DNA of 64,000 nt from Ctenosaura bakeri (Eukaryota; Chordata; Lepidosauria; Squamata; Iguanidae), in NCBI GenBank assembly GCA_948474755.1, contig CAOLHI010000248.1, positions 372,001 to 436,000 of the forward strand. The letters are read 5' to 3'. Below are positions 11,120 through 21,225 of the stretch, in pieces. Positions within the stretch are counted from its first letter, which is position 1. Each line of letters begins with the position of its first letter. The position numbers and the translations under genes are program-made. The notes under the pieces are model-generated. The model saw nothing but the letters and a program-made list of their open reading frames with translations. It did no database searches and was not told the origin of the DNA.

Positions 11120-11321
11120 TGCTTAAATATCCTGAAGGCACTACATCATATCTCATCTTAGAAGCTAAGCAGGGACAGACCTGGTTAGTACTTGGAAAAG
11201 ATGCTGGTGGGGAATACCAGGCACCACGGGCTATTTTCAGAAGAATACCATAGCAAACCACTTCTGAACCTATGAAATTCATGGTGTTGCCATAAGTTGA
11301 CAGGTGACTTCAAAGCACATA
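11120..11321 (+). mobile_element. 5S rRNA-derived SINE with Bov-B-like 3' tail
   Basis: Positions 11140-11225 match vertebrate 5S rRNA over its internal promoter: GAAGCTAAGCAGGG (A box), CCTGGTTAGTACTTGGAAAA (intermediate element) and GGGGAATACCAGGCAC (C box end). The 5S head is followed by an unrelated body and by a tail, GTTGCCATAAGTTGACAGG, TGACTTCAAAGCACAT, shared with the tRNA-derived SINEs in this window. A 5S head joined to a LINE-like tail defines a SINE3-type element. It is not a functional 5S gene: the 5' end is degraded and no T-run terminator sits at the expected place. Confidence 0.85.
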
Positions 11322-11329
11322 CTTCTATG

Positions 11330-11488
11330 TATCAGCTGCTGGGGAGCATGAAAGAGAGAGTGTTGTTGCATGTATGTCCTGCTTGTAGGCTTCCCATAGG
11401 TTTGCCATCAGGGTTAACAAAATGTTGGACCACATTGGCCTTTGGTGTGATCCAGCATGGCTCTTTTTATGTTCCCAACATGCACTTC
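11330..11488 (+). mobile_element. CR1-type LINE 3' end fragment
   Basis: GCTGCTGGGGAGCATGAAAG, TGTCCTGCTTGTAGGCTTCC and GTGTGATCCAGCATGGCTCT form the terminus of the CR1-type subfamily also present at 9780. The fragment is cut at 11488 by solo LTR 2. Confidence 0.6.
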
Positions 11489-12346
11489 TGTTACCCTGTA
11501 TGTTGGGGGTCCCAGGAGGGGCGCCCAAATTACAAAATAAAAACACAAGATGGGGGAAATTAAACTCGAGCACTCTCTCAAGCTAACGAGAGGCAGGGTA
11601 ACTTTAGCTGGGATCTTTTACCCTATGTCTACAGCGTCAGGTCAGAGAGTGGTTAGACAGTTCTAAATCAACAAATAATATTTTTATTGAGAACAAACAA
11701 CATAAAAGGCAAGACATATACTAACTAACTGAGAAATAGAAATGTAAAGTTTCAGGGGAATGGGTAATACGACACCTTTTCTTGTAGTCCTGGAGAGAAG
11801 AGGAGGTTGCAGGGAGGAAAGCTGAGGGGAGCTCGTCAGACCGAACGGCAGCAAGGCAGCATGGAAGTCCAGAGCGACCCGAGGAAGGCTCGGAATTGGG
11901 GACTTTTTATAGGGTGGATTTTACCTACAAGCCATATTATGCTCGGTGAGAACAAAGGAAATTTAGAGCAGGACAAAGGAGCTGGAAAAGGTCAGGTTTT
12001 ACATGATGTGCTTAGCACTGGATGACAATAGTATGGCCAGTATGCAAATGGCTCAACATAAAGGACTGGCTCGGCACTTGGCCGTGCGTCTTTGTGTAAA
12101 GTCGCGCTGAGCAAGGTGGGTTTGCAAGAAAGAATGGTCCCTAAAGCATCGGAGACACATTAAGTTGCCTGCCTAAATGAGGTTTGGAATGTACAACCAT
12201 TAACGGCCGCGCCTATTATGTGCTTGTCCTGTGGCCCTTGCAAACACATGGAGTAGGGCGGCAGAGAAAGGTCACATAAAGGCCAAATTATTTGATCTCA
12301 AGAGATATCTAGTGCTCTCACCAGACATAGCATAACCGTGGTGACA
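11489..12346 (-). mobile_element. Solo LTR 2 (858 bp)
   Basis: Starts TGTTACCCTG, ends GTGACA, with TSD CTTC at 11485-11488 and 12347-12350. It is collinear with solo LTR 1 throughout. On the minus strand it has a TATA box (complement of 11904-11911) and AATAAA (complement of 11683-11688). The terminal A-to-G change (GTGACA for GTAACA) would weaken the inverted end. No internal retroviral sequence is present. Confidence 0.92.
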
Positions 12347-12353
12347 CTTCTAA

Positions 12354-13095
12354 CTAGATCACATCTGTCAAACACAAGGCCAGTGGTCTGAGTCTGGCCC
12401 ACCAGGCCATTTCATGTGGCCCTCACACCTCTCCTGCAACTGCAGCACTCCCCCTGCCTGGCAAGCCTAATCTCCACATTGCAAGGTTCCCGGCTGCTGA
12501 TATTCTGAAGAGGGGCCCAGCAGCCAGCACTCACAATCTACTTCTGCTTCTGACTACTCCTCTGTCCAAGTCTCACTATCAGAGCATTGCTGTAGGTTAC
12601 CATGGCAACACTCTGTGTGGCTTGCAAGAATTGGACAGAGGAGCAATCAAAAGTAGAAGTAGATCACAAGTGCTGGCTGCTGGGCCCTTCTTCAGAATAC
12701 TGGCACCTGGGGACCCACAATGTGGGGATTGGGCTCACCAGGTACAGAGAGGGTCAGGGGGACAGAAAAAACCACAGGGAGTGGGGGAGCAGAAAGAGGC
12801 ACAGGTAATATTTGTCTGATGATTAAGAAAAACTTTCTCTTTTCAAAACTCATTTTTCAATAAATTGTACAATAGTTGTACACTTGAATATCTGCTTGCC
12901 ATTATTTTTCCTAGACTTCTCGTTTCAGAGCTAGTTATTATTAAAACCAGTAATAATTGAATGTAGAGGCAATTATTTAGTACAATAAAAGAGTAGATAC
13001 ATTTATATAGTCTTACAGATACCACCAGCCCTTTGAGGGCAACCATAATGCTGATGCGGCCCAAGATGAAATTGAGTTTGACACCATTGATCTAG
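12354..13095. mobile_element. hAT-like non-autonomous DNA transposon (742 bp)
   Basis: The left end CTAGATCACATCTGTCAAAC and the inverse of the right end, CTAGATCAATGGTGTCAAAC, form 22-bp inverted repeats with a few mismatches. Just inside the right end lies GGGCAACCATAATGCTGATG, a block I associate with reptilian hAT elements. The middle (about 12520-12720) is itself an imperfect inverted repeat: GCTGCTGATATTCTGAAGAG and GGGCCCAGCAGCCAGCACT pair with AGTGCTGGCTGCTGGGCCC and CTTCTTCAGAATACTGG. There is no transposase frame. Superfamily placement is inference because the 8-bp TSD expected for hAT is not clear. Confidence 0.5.
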
Positions 13096-13215
13096 AATTT
13101 CACACAATTAACCTCCTGCCTAGTTTGGCCCCTTGTGACAAATGATGTACATAAAGAAGGAAACATACCAACCTCCAGATGTTGTTGAACTCTAACTCAT
13201 CAGTCCCAGACAGAA

Positions 13216-14229
13216 TTGTTTACTGCAGAGATTATTGGTAATATTGCCCAACAATATTGTTTCAAATACTTAGGAGTAAATTTTCAATCCTTGGGTAGCA
13301 GGAAAGCTCATGGTGATTATATTGTTAACAATGCCCAAAGGAGCTCAGTTGCTATCCAAAAGTTTTTTAAGTATAAAAGTGGTCAATATGTTCCAGCTGC
13401 CCTGAAAGTATTTGAGGCAAAACCAATCGCTCAGCATTTGTATGGTGCTCAATTGGGGCCATTTCCTAACTTTGCACCTTTGGAACATGTACAATTTAAG
13501 TTCTTAAGATCAGTTTTTCATGTCCCTAAATGTGTATCCAATGCCATTTTATGGTTAGAGGCAGGCCTTCAGAGCATAGAGGCCAGAGTATGGATTTGCA
13601 TATTTAATTACTGGCTTAGATTAAATTTTGTACCAATTGGGCTTGCACCCTTGGTTTTGGAAGACCAATTTCACTCTAAATGGAAACAAGCGGTTGCTAC
13701 CAAATTGTCAATGCTGGGTCTGTTCCCTGATAGCTTATTTAGGATGGGCTATGACCAGGCTAAATCAGTCATTAAACAACGTATCTTTGATATTGAACGC
13801 CAAACAGATTTGGCCTGTTCTCCATCCTTTATTGCTTGTGAGCAGGACAAGTATCACATGTTGCCACGGGCCTATTTAAAAATTTTAGAACTACCCAAAC
13901 ATCGTTTGGCTTTTACTCTAGCGCGTTGCCGTAATCTTCCATCCGCCGTCCTTGAGGGGCGATATAAAAAAATTCCCTATTTGGAAAGATACTGTCCGTG
14001 TGATTCCAGTCAGATTGAAACGGTTGAACATATGCTTTTTCAATGTATGTTCTATAGAGATTTAAGAGCTGATATCATCTCCCCAATTCTTCGGGAACAC
14101 CCAGGTGGTTCTGAATCATTTTATACCTTCCTATTGTTATCAGACACGAACTCTGATATAACATATAAGGTTGCTAAATTCTGCGCTGCAGCTATGAGAG
14201 TAAGACAAAAGATGCTGGCTAGTGAGTAG
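13216..14229 (+). CDS. Non-LTR retrotransposon ORF2 C-terminal part, 337-codon open frame
   Basis: The frame encodes the post-RT region of a LINE ORF2. It begins at the thumb motif FKYLGVNF (residues 16-23), continues through HLYGAQLGPFP (around residue 76), LEHVQFKFLRSVF and a basic/aromatic helical region, and ends in a cysteine/histidine knuckle of form CxC-(n)-HxxxxC (RYCPCDSS, then VEHMLFQC, about residues 257-278). The RT catalytic box and the endonuclease are absent through 5' truncation. Residues 1-13, including the ATG, are encoded by flanking target DNA; LINE sequence starts at Tyr14 (base 13255). The clade is uncertain (R4, Vingi or I-like are possible). The fragment cannot retrotranspose alone, and no promoter is visible. 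Confidence 0.75.
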   Translation: MFTAEIIGNIAQQYCFKYLGVNFQSLGSRKAHGDYIVNNAQRSSVAIQKFFKYKSGQYVPAALKVFEAKPIAQHLYGAQLGPFPNFAPLEHVQFKFLRSVFHVPKCVSNAILWLEAGLQSIEARVWICIFNYWLRLNFVPIGLAPLVLEDQFHSKWKQAVATKLSMLGLFPDSLFRMGYDQAKSVIKQRIFDIERQTDLACSPSFIACEQDKYHMLPRAYLKILELPKHRLAFTLARCRNLPSAVLEGRYKKIPYLERYCPCDSSQIETVEHMLFQCMFYRDLRADIISPILREHPGGSESFYTFLLLSDTNSDITYKVAKFCAAAMRVRQKMLASE

Positions 14230-14435
14230 ATGCATATTGTATATCATGTAATCCTTGTGAGACTGTTACCCCTCAGTAGTACTACATTCTTGACCAAGTT
14301 TATTACGCTGTTTTTATGTATTATTTATTCAAGTTTTATGTTTACTTGTGTCAGTACTTAGGTTTTTGGCCCTTGGTACTGTTTGATATAATCTTTTTAC
14401 TGGTCTATGACTGTAATAAACAATATCTCTCTATC
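13255..14435 (+). mobile_element. 5'-truncated non-LTR retrotransposon with intact ORF2 C-terminus
   Basis: The insertion is bounded by a 22-bp direct repeat, TATTGGTRATATTGCCCAAC AA, at 13233-13254 and 14436-14457, with one mismatch. Inside lie the last 324 codons of an ORF2, a 206-bp 3' UTR and the end CTGTAATAAACAATATCTC. The 3' UTR type does not match the CR1 or L2 ends in this window. A single TSD difference and an unbroken frame imply a young copy compared with the other LINEs here. Confidence 0.88.
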
Positions 14436-14457
14436 TATTGGTGATATTGCCCAACAA

Positions 14458-17400
14458 AATATGTAGAGTTTTAGATCTTCCTGCCTTCTGTTAGGGATGG
14501 AAAGAATATTTGAAAATATTTTTTAAAAGATGGAAAAATATATTTCCTGAGTGTCAGGAAAGCCTGGTGAGGAGAATCCTGGACTGACAAAAAGCTTCAC
14601 AATTTGGGGACTTATTCTAAAAAATAAAAAATCCCAACAGAAAATGCCATTTTCTGAGCAGCAAACAACATTTCATGTGCAGAAAATAATCCTTCTGTGC
14701 AGATTCATTATTTTCTGTGCTGGAAAAGCTGTTTCCTGCACTGAAAATGCTGCTTTCTGTGTAAAATTCATGTGTGAATTTTGAGAAAGAGTAAGTCCCA
14801 AAGTGCAGACTATGCAGTTCTGAAAAGCATTCTTGCAGTGAGAAGAAAATTTCTAAAAAATTTTGTTGCTTGCTTTGAGAATGGAATTAACAAGGAATAA
14901 CATCCCTAACCTCTGTTACATTCAGGGTCAGATCGTATCATCCTTGAGACAATGTCCTAGAATCCATGGGGTAATGCACACCACTCACTGCATGGGAGGA
15001 AAAGAGGGTGCATGGACAAATAAGCCTCCTCACTGGGATGACAGAAAACTCTGCTCCCTGTGCTTCTCTCCCGTAAGAGCTTTTGATGGTGGTGGGAACT
15101 CTAGCACAAGCAAGGACGAAAACTATGCTAGCCATGGAGCTGGCATTGATATTTTCCCTTTAAATTTTGTTTCTAGTGCACTAACTCCTTACTGCTGAAA
15201 GAAACGTTTTGATTCCATGCTTCTTTTTTCCTACACAGTTTCAGAGCAAGGATGAGAATGACTGTGCTCACTGTGATTTGGCTTAAGGTGCCATCACTTA
15301 TCATCATTCAGCAAAATCAGAGCAAAGGCAATCACTCCTGCCCTTGCTCTGAAACTCTGTGGGTAAAGAGAGAGAGGAAGGTATCTTGCAGAAAGAGGGA
15401 GAGCAGCAGGTCTTTGCAGCAGTCAGAAGCACAAGAATCACTACCAGCATATGCGTTCTGTACGTTGACTTTGTTTGTGCCCCATGTCCAATAATTAAAC
15501 TGCCTGACTTTACTGACTGTGAGCATAATGGCATGTTAGACGGTGGCGTTTGGACTTAGCACAATATGATGGCTGATAACCTACACTGTACTGGGCAGAA
15601 CATAATGACTGACCCACACACTTCCACCCAAGCATGAAGACCTGAAAGCCAGGTATGTGTTCCCTTGGCCAGTTACTGGCCAGGGAATAGTGGGAGGGCC
15701 TGGGCAGCAACCAGTAGCACTTCCGTTGTTGGCACACAGCAGTTGTCGTCTCCTGAATCTTCAGCAAGTATAGACTGGAGATCCATTGGGAGATGGCTGC
15801 TGTTTTCTCCCTGGCACTCCCAGGTACTCTGCACCTTCTTGCAGCCACTAAATATCTGAGGCGGCATAGTTTTGCTCTTTGCAGCAGGCCTGTGGCAGTG
15901 TGTGTGTGTAAGTGGGCATTCCACAACAAGCTACCGGATAATCCAAATCTGCATTGAGTTCTGTTGAACTTGACCTGAGCAGGCATGGGGATCTCACCCC
16001 AAACATCTGTCCCCTTTCCCTTCCATTAGACTGTTCCTGTTACTACCACTCACCTAATGCAAACAGGGTTTTTTTTTTTTTTAAAGGGTCTTGAGAAAAC
16101 AGATTCTTGCAGAAGACAAAGGGTTAAGTTAGTCATTTTTTCCCTTGCAGTCCCTGCCTGGCAGAGGAAAATGAATCACTTTTCATTCTGCTCTCAGTCA
16201 GCTAAGATTGCTCTATAATTTTGTTTTTAGTCATTCGTGACTGAGACCTTCTCTGGGAAATTTAGTCACCTAGCACTTTTGCAGTTTGGCCCCCATTGGT
16301 TTAAGTCTTTGGAGAAATGGCTTCATATCGCAGCAATGGAGAGATGCGCAAAAGAAAAAGCTGATGGATGCTGATAGCTTAAATGGCTGACATTTGCTAT
16401 TCTTTCTGTGTCCCACCTGGCTACCCAGGGTCATCCAAATGCACTCAGTTATGACCTCGTGCAAAGATACCTGCCTTTAATGTTATAATATCTTATGGAC
16501 TCAAACAATCAGGTAGTTTAAGACCTCATCTTAACCTATTTTAGAAGCTATTATAAACTGCATGAATAAAAACAATATACTTCTCTCCCATCTATCCTCT
16601 TACTACTGTGTACAAATATATAGATGAACATCAGGCAAAGAAAAAGAGAGAAAATACCCTGGCCTCTCATCTTATCCATTTTTTTTTCAAATTCTTTAAC
16701 ATACAAGGTTATGTATCAGCCCTGTGGGGAACTGAAGCTCATACAACATTAAGGAATTAATAACTGTTCAGTAGTCAATTTGTACACATGCCTGTTTCAA
16801 AAGTTCTGCCGGTTAAACACTTCGGATTTCCAAAGATTTTATTTACAGAGGCAATGGTTAGGAGTGCTACCTTTTTTCTAACAGTCCTGCATTTAAGCTT
16901 CTAACACTAGCTTGTCATGGGCAAATTTAAACCGCAAACCTTTGCCCATCACCCTCTTCTCACAATGATAAAAAAAGCCTCACCTGCTAAATGTTTATAT
17001 CTGAAGCTGTTGTCAAAGGCATGGGAGGGGGGCATAAAATATTGACAATCTTGACACAGCACCATTGGGGAAGGAGACAATTGCCATCTATTTTTTTTAT
17101 CACCCTGCTCTTGTGTTTAATAGTTGGCTAATGTAAAGATAGCATTGAAAGCTTCCCTGCAGATTGTAGAACAGCAGAGTAAATATGTCTACTTCCATGC
17201 AAATAAAGAAGACTAAAATCAGGACCCCAGGAAGGCAAAATCCTTACAAGGTAGGTAAGTAAGTATAAAATAATTTGTGAACACAAAATGTTAGAGTGGA
17301 AAGGGATTGCCAAGGTCATCTAATGCAATCTGCTTTCCTGGTGCGCTCTATGATTGCATCCCTGATAGTGAGTGACCATTTAGCACCTGCTTAAAATGTT

Positions 17401-17518
17401 GATGATATAACACATCATTGGCAGAGCAATGCTCTCTTCTTGACTCTTGAGCATCCCCCCTCTCCCTCTTTCATTCTCTCTCTCACTCTGTCTCTCTCTC
17501 CCACACACAGACACAAGG
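14458..17518. other. Unannotated sequence
   Basis: About 3 kb with no recognised transposon. Overlapping frames on both strands at 15304-15986 (up to 158 codons) show no domain or splice evidence. A C/T simple-sequence run occupies 17455-17515, next to the following SINE. Confidence 0.3.
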
Positions 17519-17705
17519 TTGTTGTGTGCCTTCACATCATTTTCAAATTCTGGTGACCCTACAATGGCTCTGTCATAAGGTTTCTGGGACTGAGAGGGTA
17601 CAGTGCACCCAAGGTCACCCAGTGGGTTTCCATGGCCAAGTGGGGAATCAAACCCGGCTCTCAAGGGTCATTTTCCAACACTTAAACTACTACCTCATGC
17701 TGGTA
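17519..17705 (-). mobile_element. tRNA-derived SINE
   Basis: In plus orientation it starts TTGTTGTGTGCCTTCA and passes through CACCCAGTGGGTTTCCATGG to a tRNA-like head near 17705. Slightly shortened relative to the family, lacking much of the GAGGAAGGC segment. Confidence 0.8.
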
Positions 17706-18186
17706 CTCATACTGACACATACACAAACCTAAATCTTATTGTTAATTCTAACTGGAGTAGGACCACTGAATCGGTTAGATTTACCTACATGTTAACTCAC
17801 CATTTAGCAGTTGATTTCAATGGATTTTCTCTCACTGAGACAAACCAACAGAATTCCATCCATGTTATTTCAGTACTTCCCCATCTTTGGAATGGCCTCC
17901 TGCAGGAGATATAACTAGAACTGATGTTGTTCTTTTTCTGAGGCCAAATCAAAATTTTCCTCCCCAGGTTACAATTTTCTTGACTGGGGGTCTGGATAAT
18001 TGTTATGCCTCTCAATTTGTAGTTTTGAAAAACATTAGTATTTCATACCTGCCTCTTCACTTTCTCTTCACTTACATCTACCCAACCAGAAGAACACTGT
18101 GGCCTTAATGAAGGTTGCAAACTTTAAGAAAAAGGGACTTTCTTCCATGCTTCTGAAGCAGAAGCCTGGTACAAAGTTAAGTCAGG

Positions 18187-18312
18187 GCTAGGGAATATGT
18201 AGCCCTCTAGACATTGTAGGACTCCAACTCCCATCAGCCCCAGCTAGCAGTTAAGTCAGCCAGTGGTTGGGGATGATGAGAGTTGTAGACCAATAGCGTA
18301 TGGCAGGCTACA
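18187..18312. mobile_element. Palindromic MITE (ACTCCAACTCCCATCAGCCC type)
   Basis: ACTCCAACTCCCATCAGCC on the left pairs with GGGGATGATGAGAGTTGTAG on the right, separated by CAGCTAGCAGTTAAGTCAGC. This is a common squamate MITE core; the ends are eroded. Confidence 0.6.
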
Positions 18313-18329
18313 AGTTTTTTTGTACCTCT

Positions 18330-18600
18330 GACTGATGTGATCAGCAGAGTAGCTGAGGCAGTGTAGAAGATGGACTCCCCAGGGGTGAGTTTGTGCATGT
18401 CCCAATGCAGTGGCAGCTGGTTACTCCCATGTCATTGGGGCAGTAAATCCATTCCAGTTTTGCTAGCTCTAAAGGAGTTCTCCAAAGTGCTGAATCTATT
18501 TATGAATAGGGTTCAACACTTTAGAGGGCTTCTGTAAAGCCTTAATTAAGACCTGGATTGGATTCACTGCCCCACTGGCACAGAAGCCACCAGCTGCCCC
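18330..18600. repeat. Palindromic interspersed repeat, unclassified
   Basis: GGCAGCTGG and GGGGCAGTAAATCCATTCCAG on the left pair with CTGGATTGGATTCACTGCCC and CCAGCTGCC on the right. The segment GTACCTCTGACTGATGTGATC recurs at about 21175, and the GGGGCAG core recurs at 1690. The multi-copy palindromic layout suggests a MITE family; no superfamily is assigned. Confidence 0.5.
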
Positions 18601-19600
18601 TGCTTCATTGAGGTTGCCAGTGAGAGATGCTCTCTGTGGCAGCAGGCACCAATGATTTCAGAGAAGCCTGCATGCTTCCGAGATTGAGCAGTTAAGTCAG
18701 CATTTCCAGGCAGGCAGTTAGTGACTGAATGACAGCGGCGAGAACCTGAGGCCATGATTGCCATTATAAACCTCTGAAGTATATAAAAATGTAGGGGGAG
18801 GGGGCATAAAGGAAATTGCCTTTTTATGTGCTAGAGAATTTTAAGTCGAACTGCATGTTGCCATGGTGACAGTGTTCCGTTCAGTGCATTGTTGGCTAAG
18901 AAGAAGGGACGCCGGATCCTATTTCCCAGCAAAACTTCCCCGAGTTTTGTGGGAACATTTTCAAGCTTTGTAAAGTAAGCAGAAGAAGGAGAGGCTGGAA
19001 CTAGGCTTTGTCCTTTCTCATCCAATCCATTATATTAAGGTTCAAGGATTCTTCACCGGACATTCCACTGGGTGGCTTCGAATCAGTTTCAGATTCTGTG
19101 TTTCTCTAGCTTGGCCCCCTTGGGGCACAGAGAGAGAGAGACTGCTGAAATACATTTCAACACCCCACCCCACTTCCATTATGCCTTTTATTCCTTTTAT
19201 CCCTCCCCTCCCACTGCCAAGAGTGACTGAGAGATGTGCCTCCTTGAGGAGTCTGCTTCATGCCTGCTGTGGTCTCTGGCCTTTTTCATGCACCCAGGGG
19301 TGACATGGATGGGGTGGGACAGGAGAAATGCTGGCCAAATCAGTGTTGGCCAGAGAGCATCTGCTACCTTGAAGTGAGACTTGATAAGCATTGCCCCCAT
19401 GTTGAGACTAAGCTGGTGTTTTCCTTCCTTTTTTCTGTTTCTTTCTTCCTTCTTCTTAATCAGGGAGGAACATGAGGTTGATGAAAGCCTCACATTTGTA
19501 CTTGAAAGCTGTGCAGAAAATATTTCTGCAAAAACAACACCAAGGCCAGCTCCTACAACAGGGTGGTTAACTTGTAGTCCCCCAGATGTTGGTGAAATAT
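18601..19600. other. Unannotated sequence
   Basis: No confident feature, apart from a short match to the CCAGATGTTG MITE core near 19580. The 152-codon minus-strand frame at 19197-19655 overlaps shorter plus-strand frames, runs into the CR1 fragment and is not credible. Confidence 0.3.
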
Positions 19601-19674
19601 TATAGAACCATAGAATCATAGAGTTGGAAGAGACCACAGGGGCTATCCAGTCCAACTCCCTGACATGCAGGAAC
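19601..19674 (-). mobile_element. CR1 LINE 3' terminus (left part of a split copy)
   Basis: ATAGAACCATAGAATCATAG and GAGACCACAGGGGCTATCC are the inverse CR1 end. The copy is interrupted after GAAC (19671-19674) by solo LTR 3 and resumes at 20551. Confidence 0.9.
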
Positions 19675-20546
19675 TGTTACTGCGGTCCAGGCCTACCCAG
19701 AGATAGCACTCGATATCACTTTGATATCGAACAATTCGGCTTTCCTCTGCCACCCTGCTCCACGTGTTTGTGAGGCCACCAGACAAGCACGCAAACAGGC
19801 ACGGCCGATACATGCTGGACATTCCATTCTCCACCCAGGCAGACCAGATATAGCCGGTTCGTCACTTCAGGGACCTCTCTGGCAAACACCTTATTACATA
19901 TGTGCGATACTAACAAAGGCTCCCTGCCCCGAGCAGGCAACCTGACAAAGCTGTACTAAGCGCTCCACATTTGCATACTGGCTACACTATTGTTATTTCG
20001 GCTCTGATTCAATCATGCTAAATTCTGACCCTTCCAAAGCTTTGTCCTGCTCCTAAAACGCATTGTTCTCATTGAGTAAGGTATGGTCTGCAGTCACGAT
20101 TCACCCTATAAAAACCCCTGATTCCGAGACCTTCCTCGGATCGCTCCCGAGTTCCAGACCGTCTTGCTGCCGCTTTGCCCGGCAAGCTTCCCCTCAGCCC
20201 CACGTGCTGAGCTTCGTCATTGCACTCTAACTCCGCTCTCAAGGTCCAGGACTATGAGACAGGTGTCGTATCACCCATTTCCCTCTAAAAATCCCTATTC
20301 CAAGTCAATCTCTGTTCCTTAGTTATCTGTCTTTAATGTTTGTCTGTACTTAATAAACATCATTTTATCATTTTAACCCGTCTGGCGGCTTGACTGACCT
20401 AATCCCGTAGACGCTGGGTTGCAAGGTCCTGCCAAGTTACCCTGCCTCTCGCTAGCTTTAGTGAGCGCTCCAGCTAATTTTCCCCAAAGCTGTGTTGTTT
20501 GGTTATTTAGGTGTCCCTCCCGGGACCCCCAGCAAACAGGGTAACA
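19675..20546 (+). mobile_element. Solo LTR 3 (872 bp)
   Basis: Starts TGTTACTGCGG, ends GGGTAACA, flanked by GAAC on both sides (19671-19674 and 20547-20550). In plus orientation it shows U3, a TATA box TATAAAAA at 20107-20114, R, AATAAA at 20352-20357, and a U5 ending CCCGGGACCCCCAGCAAAC. The signal spacing (about 245 bp from TATA to AATAAA) matches the other copies. It sits inside a minus-strand CR1, about 10 bp from the equivalent insertion point of LTR 1. No retroviral gene is present. Confidence 0.93.
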
Positions 20547-21075
20547 GAACCAGCATCAAAGCACTCCCGACAGATGGCCATCCAGCCTCTGCTTAAAAAC
20601 TTCCAAAGAAGGACACTCTATCACACTCTGAGACAGTGCATTCCACTGCCAAACAGCTCTGACCATCAGGAAGTTCTTCCTGAGGTATAAGTGGAATCTC
20701 TTTTCCTGCAGTTTGAATTCAGTGCTCCTTGTCCTAGTCTCTGGAGCAGCAGAAAACAAGCCCGCTCCCTCCTCAACATGATATTCAAATATTTAAACAT
20801 GGCTATCATGTCTCCTCTAAGCCTTCTCTTCTGCAGACTAAACATCCTCTGAGCTGCTCGTTATGGATTCCAGACCCTTCACCATTTTGGTCACCCTCCT
20901 CTGGACACACTCCAGCTTGTCAATATCCTTCTTGAAATGAGGTGCCCAGAACTGGACACAGTATTCCAGATGAGGTCTAACCAAAGCAGAATAGAGTAGT
21001 ACCATTACCTCCCTTGATCTAGACACCATACTCCTGTTGATGCAAACAAGAATCGCATCCAAGAATCATCCTCCA
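20547..21075 (-). pseudogene. CR1 LINE ORF2 C-terminus, antisense, split copy
   Basis: Minus-strand frames 20838-21062 ([32 protein letters not shown]) and 20556-20759 ([26 protein letters not shown]) are the same ORF2 end as at 5029-5513. They are separated by frameshifts and the RT catalytic core is missing. Together with 19601-19674 they make one 5'-truncated CR1. Confidence 0.88.
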
Positions 21076-21225
21076 TCAATGACCATGCTGGATGAGTCTG
21101 ATAATGGGAAGTGGAGTCCCACATGAGGAGCCACACACAGTTCCTAGACCTATCCTAGAACCATCAAGGGCTGTACCTCTGGATGATACAATCAGTAAAG
21201 TAGCTGGGACAGTGGACAACTAGCA

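Noticed and set aside
11140..11225. Functional 5S rRNA gene
   Set aside because: The 5' third is degraded and the sequence runs into a SINE body and tail with no T-run terminator at the 5S end.
15510..15986. 158-codon minus-strand frame
   Set aside because: No domain, and no splice acceptor or donor in the right place. Overlapping frames on both strands across the region point to chance.
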